Of a stretch of DNA of 16,695 bases, positions 1 through 6,064 are shown piece after piece. The notes beneath the pieces are model-generated. The model ran no database searches. It was given only the letters and a program-made list of their open reading frames with translations, and had not been told where the DNA came from. The DNA comes from CBFGTA01 sp965651595 (lineage in GTDB: Bacteria > Actinomycetota > Actinomycetes > S36-B12 > UBA10799). Within the stretch, counting starts at the first letter, position 1. Each line of letters starts with the position of its first letter. The DNA lies in NCBI GenBank assembly GCA_965651595.1, contig CBFGTA010000044.1, forward strand, positions 1-16,695, in the 5' to 3' direction. Position numbers and translations under genes: made by a program.

Positions 1-367
1 GCTCGACGCGGAGCTCGAGTCGCGGGGCTGGGTCACCGAGGCGCTGGGCGACATTCACTCACTGCAAGAGCGCTACCGCAACGTGGCCATTCAAGACAAA
101 GGCAAGCGTTACAACACTGACCTGCTCGAGGCCATCGAACTCGGGTTCTTGCTCGACCTCGCGGAGACGGTGGTCGTCGGCGCGCTCGCAAGGAAAGAGT
201 CCCGGGGCGGCCACGCCCGCGAGGACTACCAACAGCGCGACGACGACAACTTCATGAAACACACCATGGCGTATCGCGCCATTGACGACTCTGGTCACGC
301 CCGTGTGTCCCTCGACTACAAGCCTGTCACTGTCACCCGTTACCAGCCGATGGAGCGTAAGTACTGA
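1..367 (+). CDS. sdhA: Succinate dehydrogenase flavoprotein subunit, C-terminal part (5' end outside window)
   Basis: Only the last 121 codons are present; the first complete codon begins at base 2 and the stop is TGA at 365-367. The translation carries the hallmark C-terminal block of SdhA/FrdA flavoproteins, ESRGGHAREDY followed by RDDDNFMKHTMAY, and ends in YQPMERKY. In the family this is the helical and C-terminal domain around the flavin and dicarboxylate site; the FAD-binding N-terminus must lie upstream of the window. The protein oxidises succinate to fumarate in the membrane-bound complex II and passes electrons to SdhB. The stop codon overlaps the sdhB start by one base (TGATG), so the two are almost certainly co-transcribed and translationally coupled. 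Membrane anchor genes (sdhC, sdhD) are not in the window and would be expected upstream. Identification is firm. Confidence 0.95.
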   Translation, partial: LDAELESRGWVTEALGDIHSLQERYRNVAIQDKGKRYNTDLLEAIELGFLLDLAETVVVGALARKESRGGHAREDYQQRDDDNFMKHTMAYRAIDDSGHARVSLDYKPVTVTRYQPMERKY

Positions 368-1110
368 TGAGTGCCGACAGTTCTCCCGCAAACCCGCCGC
401 AGCCATTTGATGTCACGTTCCGCATCATGCGGTTCGATCCTGAACGCGATCAGGGTCCCCATTGGGAAAACTATGTCGTCGCCTGTTACCCGACAGATCG
501 AGTCCTCGACGCCCTCATCAAGATCAAAGGTGAGCAAGACGGATCGTTGACGTTTCGTCGATCGTGCGGGCACGGGATCTGCGGATCAGACGCCATGCGC
601 ATCAACGGCCGCAATCGCCTCGCCTGCAAGACCCTGATCAAAGACCTCAAGAGTTCCAAACCCATTTCCGTCGAGGCCATCAAAGGTCTGCCGCTCGAGA
701 AGGACCTCGTCGTAGACATGGAGCCGTTCTTCCAGGCCTACCGGGAAGTCATGCCGTTCCTCATCACTTCCGACCATCCACCAAGTCGCGAATGGATTCA
801 GTCGGCCGAGGACCGCGAACGTTTCGACGACACCACCAAATGCATCCTGTGCGCCGCCTGCACCAGTTCGTGCCCGGTGTTTTGGAACGACGGCCAATAC
901 TTCGGGCCAGCCGCGATCGTTGGCGCCCACCGGTTCATTTTCGACAGTCGCGACTCCGCGACCGAGACGAGACTGGAGATTCTGAACTCTGCCGAGGGCG
1001 TGTGGCGTTGCCGCACGGTATTCAACTGCACAGAAGCGTGCCCCCGCGGAATTCAGGTCACTCAAGCCATTCGCGAGGTCAAGCAAGCCATCGCCGAATC
1101 CCGCATCTGA
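367..1110 (+). CDS. sdhB: Succinate dehydrogenase iron-sulfur subunit
   Basis: This 247-residue protein relays electrons from the SdhA flavin to quinone through three iron-sulfur centres. The N-terminal plant-ferredoxin-like domain has the [2Fe-2S] ligands C67, C72, D75 and C87 in RRSCGHGICGSDAMRINGRN; the aspartate at the third position is also known in Escherichia coli SdhB. The C-terminal domain has C159, C162 and C165 with C169-Pro (CILCAACTSSCP) and then C215, C221 and C225-Pro, giving the [4Fe-4S] and [3Fe-4S] centres. Length is normal for the family. The ATG overlaps the sdhA stop by one base, and a GGAG at 352-355 could serve as ribosome binding site at a long spacing of 11 bases. It is the last obvious complex II gene; the next gene on this strand is an unrelated membrane protein 48 bases on. 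Confidence 0.97.
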   Translation: MSADSSPANPPQPFDVTFRIMRFDPERDQGPHWENYVVACYPTDRVLDALIKIKGEQDGSLTFRRSCGHGICGSDAMRINGRNRLACKTLIKDLKSSKPISVEAIKGLPLEKDLVVDMEPFFQAYREVMPFLITSDHPPSREWIQSAEDRERFDDTTKCILCAACTSSCPVFWNDGQYFGPAAIVGAHRFIFDSRDSATETRLEILNSAEGVWRCRTVFNCTEACPRGIQVTQAIREVKQAIAESRI

Positions 1111-1158
1111 ACCCGCGCTGAGCAAACATGTCACTGACGGACGAGGCACGGTAGACCA

Positions 1159-1671
1159 GTGGATCTCGACTCGTGGGCCAACTTCTTCGTGATCGCGGGA
1201 GGCGGCAGCGGCGCCCTGACGGGCCTGGTGTTTGTGGCGATATCCCTCAAGTCTGATCAGATACTGGGGTCTCCGGCCCTGCGCAAAACAGCGGCACAGA
1301 CTCTGGTTCTCCTGATCAGCCCGCTATTTATCGCACTACTGGCAACCACCCCGAACCTTCCCCGCGCAGTCCTGGCCGTCGAATGCATCGTGGGAGCCGT
1401 TGCCCTCTGGTGCATCCAATGGCTCATCGGCCGCGCTATGGATCTCACCGGCGCCTCTGCCCGTACCCGCCAACTTCACCATCTGACACCGAATCTGCTC
1501 GTCGGCTTGTTCATCCTGGCCGCGGGGGTCGGGCTGCTGTTCGGGATCGATGGGGCCCTCTACGCGATCGTTCCGGCCATTGTGGCCGCGGTCATCGGAG
1601 GTGTCGTCAATGCTTGGCTTTTCGTCATTGGCTTCACCGAATGGGACCAAGCCACCACTAACACTGGTTAA
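1159..1671 (+). CDS. Small integral membrane protein of unknown function
   Basis: I do not recognise this 170-residue protein with certainty. It begins at GTG 1159 with a GACGAGG-like stretch about 12 bases upstream, and ends at TAA 1669-1671. The sequence is strongly hydrophobic, with about five predicted membrane segments near residues 8-29, 46-63, 68-90, 111-130 and 133-158. The first segment has a glycine-rich core, FVIAGGGSGALTGLVFVAIS, which resembles the start of several uncharacterised bacterial membrane proteins. There is no signal peptidase site, no catalytic motif and no metal-binding cluster. It lies 48 bases after sdhB on the same strand and could be co-transcribed with it, but that is not evidence of a complex II role: SDH anchors normally carry haem-ligating histidines in three-helix proteins encoded before sdhA. 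Coding status is likely; function is open. Confidence 0.75.
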   Translation: MDLDSWANFFVIAGGGSGALTGLVFVAISLKSDQILGSPALRKTAAQTLVLLISPLFIALLATTPNLPRAVLAVECIVGAVALWCIQWLIGRAMDLTGASARTRQLHHLTPNLLVGLFILAAGVGLLFGIDGALYAIVPAIVAAVIGGVVNAWLFVIGFTEWDQATTNTG

Positions 1672-1700
1672 CTGTGGTGTACCGATCGGGCAACCACAGT
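1671..1700. repeat. 30-bp interrupted dyad between the membrane protein gene and the carboxypeptidase gene
   Basis: Arms ACTGTGGT (1671-1678) and ACCACAGT (1693-1700) are perfect reverse complements. The palindrome CCGATCGG (1682-1689) shares exactly the same centre of symmetry (between 1685 and 1686). Only three positions per half do not pair. It starts on the last base of the preceding stop codon. No T-tract follows on either strand, so a regulator-binding dyad or RNA hairpin is as likely as a terminator. An 8-bp direct repeat, TGCGGCGA, follows at 1703-1710 and 1723-1730 with a 20-bp period. Confidence 0.45.
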
Positions 1701-1800
1701 GGTGCGGCGAGTCCCGGTGGACTGCGGCGAACAGACCACTAAACTGACGGCGGATAGAACGTCGGCCCCTGGAGCGTAAAGAACGGCTCGCCGGCTCGAC

Positions 1801-1827
1801 TTGACGGCATCGAGGCGAACGCGGAGG
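1801..1827 (+). promoter_or_regulatory. Candidate -35 hexamer and ribosome binding site upstream of the carboxypeptidase gene
   Basis: TTGACG at 1801-1806 matches a sigma-70-type -35 box in five of six bases, but no convincing -10 hexamer lies 16-18 bases downstream (the best is AGGTAT, 1825-1830), so the promoter call is weak. GGAGG at 1823-1827 is a strong Shine-Dalgarno sequence 10 bases before GTG 1838 and fixes that start. The two uses are not compatible in detail, because transcription from this -35 would begin too close to the start codon to include the GGAGG. The true promoter may be further upstream. Confidence 0.25.
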
Positions 1828-1837
1828 TATCCCGACG

Positions 1838-3058
1838 GTGAACGCCCGCTCCGGGTTTGTGCAGCCTGCCTGTGGGCGTTACGTGGCCATGGCGCTCATC
1901 TGCCTGCTTGTGACCTGCCTGACACCTGTGGGCTTCAGCAGCTCTGCTTCCGCGACCTCACCCGAGCGCCGCCCGGAAACCGCAGTGGCCTCCGGTCTAG
2001 CTGGAGACGCTCTGCCTCGCGTGGCGGCTCATTCCTGGATCTTGGCTGACGCCACAACTGGCGAGATTTTGGCGGCTCGCGATCCCCATCGCCAACTTCC
2101 CCCCGCCAGCACGCTGAAGGTCCTCACCGCCCTGGCCCTCCTCCCGGCCCTCGATCCGACCTCCGAATACACCGCGATCTACCAAGACGTCAATCAACCG
2201 GGAACTCGGGTGGGGCTGCGCCAAGGGTCCACCTATCGCATCACGGACTTGCTCAATGGACTGCTCCTCGCAAGCGGCAATGACGCAGGCAGCGCTCTCG
2301 CCAACGCGTACGGCGGCTGGGACCTTGCTATCGAGCGGATGAACACTGAAGCTGCCCGGATCGGCGCGACGGACACCATTGCCGCGACCCCGAACGGTCT
2401 CGACCGCCACGGGCAGTTGAGCACTGTCCACGACCTGGCCACCATTTTCCGGGCCGCACTAGATGTCGAAGGGTTCCGTGGTGCTATCGGCCACCGGTCA
2501 GTTCCTTTCCCACGCGCTGGCCGGTCGCCGATTGACGAGCGGGGCACGTATACGTTGCACAATTCTCAACGGCTCGTGCGCGACCAGTACCCGGGAGTGG
2601 TTGGCGCCAAAGACGGATACACGTCGATGGCCGGGCACACGTTCGTGGCGGCCGCCGAACGTGGCGAAACGACTTTAGTATTCGCTGCCATGCGTCTAGG
2701 AATGTCGGCGAACACGATGGCCGAACGACTCTTCGACTGGGGATTCACCTACCGTCAAGATATCGCCCCCATCGGGTCGCTGCCCGCGCCCGTCCCGGCC
2801 CGGATCGTGGACCGTCGGCCAGCGATGGTGCTAGACCCGTATGGCGGTCCAGTCGCGGATCAGGACGACACGCTCGCGGCAATCAGTGCCGAAAGAGACG
2901 CGGACGACCCTCGGACCGACGCTGTGGCCGCCGCTACCTCACCACCTGACGGCGGCCTACCCGTCGCAGCCTGGGTCGGCGTGGCCGTGGTGGTACTCGT
3001 CGGGATCCTCGGCTGGGGATGGCTGCGTTATCGCCGTACGAAACCGACCCGATCGTAG
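1838..3058 (+). CDS. D-alanyl-D-alanine carboxypeptidase (PBP5/DacF type), membrane anchored
   Basis: This 406-residue protein trims the terminal D-alanine from peptidoglycan stem peptides outside the membrane. GTG 1838 is preceded by GGAGG. Residues 1-40 form a Sec-type signal peptide: basic start, hydrophobic core at about 17-33, then a Ser/Ala-rich likely cleavage region. Peptidase S11 motifs follow in order: S91-T-L-K94 (nucleophile serine and general base), S146-G-N148, and K258-D-G260 where the family usually has KTG. A linker rich in Asp and Ala (about 343-373) leads to a C-terminal membrane helix (about 376-395) and a basic tail, so anchoring is by a helix rather than the amphipathic tail of Gram-negative PBP5. 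The last 31 bases overlap the convergent trpS gene. The enzyme family is secure; the KDG variant may change beta-lactam affinity or activity. Confidence 0.93.
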   Translation: MNARSGFVQPACGRYVAMALICLLVTCLTPVGFSSSASATSPERRPETAVASGLAGDALPRVAAHSWILADATTGEILAARDPHRQLPPASTLKVLTALALLPALDPTSEYTAIYQDVNQPGTRVGLRQGSTYRITDLLNGLLLASGNDAGSALANAYGGWDLAIERMNTEAARIGATDTIAATPNGLDRHGQLSTVHDLATIFRAALDVEGFRGAIGHRSVPFPRAGRSPIDERGTYTLHNSQRLVRDQYPGVVGAKDGYTSMAGHTFVAAAERGETTLVFAAMRLGMSANTMAERLFDWGFTYRQDIAPIGSLPAPVPARIVDRRPAMVLDPYGGPVADQDDTLAAISAERDADDPRTDAVAAATSPPDGGLPVAAWVGVAVVVLVGILGWGWLRYRRTKPTRS

Positions 3059-4074
3059 ACCTCGTCGACAGTCTTGGCCGCCACTTCGCGTGCCCGGTGA
3101 GCCCCGGCGACCATGATGCGATGAAGTTCGGCCGGATCCGCCAAGTACTCCTCGGTCTTGCGTTGGTAGTCCTCTGCTAGAGCCACCACAGCTTCGGCAG
3201 CGGCCACCTTCAGCGGCCCGTACTGCGTGCCTCCAAACTCCTCGACGATAGAAGCAATCGACTCCGAACGGAGAGCCGCGACGATTGTGATGAGATTCGA
3301 CACTCCGGGCTGATTCTCGGGGTCGAACTGCACGCACGCGAGGGAATCGGTCACGGCAGACTTGATTTGCTTCGCGATCCGCTTGGGCGGATCGAGGAGA
3401 AACACACACCCGGCAGGAGCGGACTTGCTCATCTTGGAGCCGGGTTCCTGTAAGTCGTAGATCTTCGCCGTGTCCCGCAAGATGTGGGGGCGAGGCAGGT
3501 TGAAGGTGTCACCGAAACGGCTGTTGAAGCGGGCCGCGAGGTCACGCGTCAACTCCAGGTGTTGGCGCTGGTCCTCCCCGACGGGTACCGCATCGGCCTG
3601 GTAGACCAAGATGTCTGCCGCTTGCAAAATCGGATACGTGTAGAGCCCCACCGTCACTGCGGAGTCTTCCTGCCGCGCGGACTTGTCTTTGAACTGAGTC
3701 ATCCTTCCGGCTTCGCCAAACCCGGTCAGGCATGCCAAGACCCACTGCAGTTGTGAGTGCTCCGGCACGTGACTTTGGACGAAAAGCGTCGAACGGTTCG
3801 GGTCTACGCCAGCGGCTAACAACTGGGCGAAGGACGACAGGGTCCTTCGCCGCAGCACGTCGGGATCGTGGCGGACCGTGATCGCATGCTGGTCGACGAC
3901 GCAATAGAACGCGTCGTTGTGATTCTGGAGTTCCACCCAGTGACGCAAGGCTCCCAAGTAGTTGCCCAGTTGGAAAGAATCGGCGGTAGGTTGAATTCCG
4001 GAGAGCACCCGCAGCCCTTGCGGCCTCGCTTGCTCCTTCGCGGGCGCACGCGTCGACTCAGATTCAGTGGCCAT
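3028..4074 (-). CDS. trpS: Tryptophanyl-tRNA synthetase
   Basis: This 348-residue class I aminoacyl-tRNA synthetase charges tRNA-Trp in the cytoplasm. The HIGH-equivalent lies in SFQLGNYLGAL (QLGN at about 35-38), preceded by the SGIQPT signature at about 25-30. The ATP-binding loop is KMSKS at 214-218. VGEDQRQHLELTRDLA at about 165-180 is the conserved tryptophan/ATP pocket region. An N-terminal extension of about 20 polar residues precedes the core. The ATG start (base 4074) has a strong GGAGGAG five bases upstream, inside the end of xthA, and the two genes overlap by 11 bases, so translational coupling is likely. Its 3' end overlaps the opposing carboxypeptidase gene by 31 bases. There is no room for a T-box or attenuator leader directly before it; transcription presumably starts upstream of xthA. 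Confidence 0.97.
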   Translation of the reverse strand: MATESESTRAPAKEQARPQGLRVLSGIQPTADSFQLGNYLGALRHWVELQNHNDAFYCVVDQHAITVRHDPDVLRRRTLSSFAQLLAAGVDPNRSTLFVQSHVPEHSQLQWVLACLTGFGEAGRMTQFKDKSARQEDSAVTVGLYTYPILQAADILVYQADAVPVGEDQRQHLELTRDLAARFNSRFGDTFNLPRPHILRDTAKIYDLQEPGSKMSKSAPAGCVFLLDPPKRIAKQIKSAVTDSLACVQFDPENQPGVSNLITIVAALRSESIASIVEEFGGTQYGPLKVAAAEAVVALAEDYQRKTEEYLADPAELHRIMVAGAHRAREVAAKTVDEVYDRVGFVRR

Positions 4075-4900
4075 CGGTCTCCTCCAGTGACGAATCGTTC
4101 ACAAACTCGGCGACGAGTGGGGCGTGGTCACTCCACCGCTGGTCATAGGCGGCCGCACGTGCAACGGATACGGTTGCGACGTCGGAAGCGAGCTCTTCAT
4201 TCGCGAACAAGTAATCTATCCGCCACCCCGTGTCGGTGTCGAAGGCCTTCCCCCTCATCGACCACCAGGTGTAGGGCGCCAGCCCCTGACCGGCGTGGTG
4301 GCGCCCAAGGTCGGTCCACCCACTCTGAATCCAGCGGTCCAAGAAGGCGCGCTCTTCCGGTAAACATCCGGCCTTGTTGCGGTTGCCCTTCCAGTTCTTC
4401 AGGTCGGCATCGGTGTGAGCGACGTTGAGGTCTCCGCCCAGCACGACAGGACCTGTTCGCTCCCGCCGCAGGCACTCCAATCGGCCGGTCATGGCTTCGA
4501 GGAACGCGTACTTGGCGTCCTGACGAGCCGTCCCTGCCTCTCCACTGTGGACGTAAACCGACGCTACCCGCAGATCCGCACGAGCCGGAACATCGACCGT
4601 GGCCTCGATCCAGCGGCCTGAGTGGACGGGATCAGCCAGACCCACTCCCCACTCGACGTCGCTCAACGGCCAGGGAGAACCGATCGCCACGCCTGCTCGT
4701 CCGAGTTGCTCGGCAGGCGCCACCATCCAGTTCCATCCGCCCAGTGGGGTCCCGGCCAGGGATTCGTCGAACTGCGGACGGGTCGCGCGCACTTCCTGGA
4801 GCAGCACTACGTCCAGGTCTGCGGCTGACAGCCATTCCAGCCCACCCTTGCGGGTCGCGGCCCGGATGCCGTTGACGTTGACCGAAGCGATGGTGAGCAC
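4064..4900 (-). CDS. xthA: Exodeoxyribonuclease III (AP endonuclease family)
   Basis: This 278-residue member of the ExoIII/EEP nuclease family cleaves DNA at abasic sites and removes 3' blocking groups in base excision repair. All the expected active-site positions are visible: N10 in ASVNVNGIRAA, E36 in LLQEV, Y116 in VYVHSG, D157 and N159 in GGDLNVAHTDADL, D229 in WRIDYLF, and D258-H259 in WSDHAPL. Length is normal for bacterial XthA. The start is GTG at base 4900, with no good Shine-Dalgarno sequence apart from GGTGGGG directly before it. A -10-like TACGGT six bases upstream raises the possibility of a leaderless transcript. It is the first gene of a two-gene unit with trpS and is divergent from the oxidoreductase gene at 5012. 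Confidence 0.95.
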   Translation of the reverse strand: MLTIASVNVNGIRAATRKGGLEWLSAADLDVVLLQEVRATRPQFDESLAGTPLGGWNWMVAPAEQLGRAGVAIGSPWPLSDVEWGVGLADPVHSGRWIEATVDVPARADLRVASVYVHSGEAGTARQDAKYAFLEAMTGRLECLRRERTGPVVLGGDLNVAHTDADLKNWKGNRNKAGCLPEERAFLDRWIQSGWTDLGRHHAGQGLAPYTWWSMRGKAFDTDTGWRIDYLFANEELASDVATVSVARAAAYDQRWSDHAPLVAEFVNDSSLEETDGH

Positions 4901-4906
4901 CGCCCC

Positions 4907-4912
4907 ACCGTA
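4907..4912 (-). promoter_or_regulatory. Candidate -10 hexamer for xthA (possible leaderless start)
   Basis: Read on the minus strand, TACGGT fits the actinobacterial TANNNT -10 pattern. It is separated from GTG 4900 by six bases (GGGGCG), the distance normally found between a -10 box and the transcription start. No recognisable -35 box was found at the matching distance. This is inference from spacing only. Confidence 0.3.
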
Positions 4913-4975
4913 TCGCCTGCCTGCCGGTCACCTGCGGCCCATGCACGTGCTGGCCCCGAAAACCGCCCGCGACAG

Positions 4976-5005
4976 TTGCCTCTTCTTGACGAACCGCGAT
5001 TGAAT
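4976..5005 (+). promoter_or_regulatory. Candidate promoter of the Gfo/Idh/MocA gene, placing the transcript start at the ATG
   Basis: TTGCCT (4976-4981) and TTGAAT (5000-5005) each match the -35 and -10 consensus in four of six bases and are 18 bases apart. The -10 ends six bases before ATG 5012, and no Shine-Dalgarno sequence is visible, so a leaderless mRNA is plausible. The matches are modest. Confidence 0.3.
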
Positions 5006-5011
5006 CGTCCC

Positions 5012-6064
5012 ATGTCTGTTCGCCAAGTACGCACGATCTTGATCGGGTATGGGGTTGCAGGGGAATACTTCCACGCCCCGTTCCTATCCGCGTGTGACGG
5101 TATTGATTTTCTCGGCGTCGTGGTGGCCGACCCTGAACGCTCTCGCCGAGCTCGCTCCACCTACCCGGCAGTGGTTACGTGGCCGACGGTGAGCGAGGGC
5201 CTCGACGTTGGTCCTGACCTTGTTGTGGTGGCCACCCCTAACAACACTCACGATCAACTGGCTCGCGAATGTCTACAGTCCCGCGCCCACGTCGTGGTCG
5301 ACAAGCCCCTCGCCACGAACAGCCAGGCAGCGGCCGACCTCATCGCCGAGGCCCACCGCCACGGCCGACTGCTCACTGCGTTCCACAATCGGCGGTGGGA
5401 CAGCGACTACCTAACTGCCTGCGGACTCGTGAAGTCAGGCCGTTTGGGGCGTGTGCACACGTTCGAATCTCGCTTCGAGAGGTACCGACCGCACCCCACC
5501 CAACGCTGGAAGGACACCTTGCCAAACTCGGCCGGTGGCGGGATCGCTTGGGACCTCGGTCCGCACCTGATCGATCAAGCCCTCCACCTGTTCGGTCCGG
5601 CCGAGCAGGTCTACGCCCAACTGCGGACCGAGCGCACGGGCTCGACAGCAGACGATGACGCTCTGATCATCCTGACCCATGCCGGAGGGGTTCGTTCCGA
5701 ACTTCATGCCAGTGCGGTGGCAGCCGATGCCGGGATGCGCTTCCGCATCCGCGGACTGGACGCAGCTTGGGTCAGTCAGGGAATGGACGAACAAGAACAA
5801 CGACTGCGCGCCAGCGAGCAACCCATCGATGCTTCCTGGGGTCGATGGCGACAGACGTGCGGGGAAGTCCACACCGTAGATTCGGTGGAACCGGTCCCTG
5901 CGGCCAGGGGCCACTACGGGCAGTTCTACGAGCAGCTAGTCCACGCTGTGAACGACGGCGGGCCACTACCGGTCGAGCCGCACGACGTTGTGGCAGGCCT
6001 CAGAGTGCTGGAGGCGGCCCACAAGTCGAGTGGTACGGGTGAGGCCGTGGCGCTCACACAGTGA
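5012..6064 (+). CDS. Gfo/Idh/MocA-family NAD(P)-dependent oxidoreductase
   Basis: This 350-residue protein has an N-terminal Rossmann domain with the dinucleotide motif GYGVAGEYFHAP near residues 13-24. The signature VDKPLA near 96-101 carries the lysine that corresponds to the EKP motif of the family, and the C-terminal domain has GGGIAWDLGPHLIDQALHLFG. The G-x-G-x-A-G-x-x-FHAP form of the nucleotide motif is typical of the YdgJ/IolW (scyllo-inositol dehydrogenase-like) branch, so a sugar or cyclitol substrate is a reasonable guess, but the substrate cannot be read from sequence. ATG 5012 was chosen over an in-frame TTG at 4976 because it starts close to the first beta strand; neither has a clear ribosome binding site. 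It is the only plus-strand gene among minus-strand neighbours, has no metabolic partner beside it, and its 3' end overlaps icd by 11 bases. Confidence 0.9.
   Translation: MSVRQVRTILIGYGVAGEYFHAPFLSACDGIDFLGVVVADPERSRRARSTYPAVVTWPTVSEGLDVGPDLVVVATPNNTHDQLARECLQSRAHVVVDKPLATNSQAAADLIAEAHRHGRLLTAFHNRRWDSDYLTACGLVKSGRLGRVHTFESRFERYRPHPTQRWKDTLPNSAGGGIAWDLGPHLIDQALHLFGPAEQVYAQLRTERTGSTADDDALIILTHAGGVRSELHASAVAADAGMRFRIRGLDAAWVSQGMDEQEQRLRASEQPIDASWGRWRQTCGEVHTVDSVEPVPAARGHYGQFYEQLVHAVNDGGPLPVEPHDVVAGLRVLEAAHKSSGTGEAVALTQ

Noticed and set aside
564..1121. Overlapping plus-strand frame inside sdhB (185 codons)
   Set aside because: It is very rich in Arg, His and Pro, and sdhB has all iron-sulfur ligands in the other frame.
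4075..4100. T-box or tryptophan attenuator before trpS
   Set aside because: trpS overlaps xthA by 11 bases; there is no leader region or run of Trp codons.
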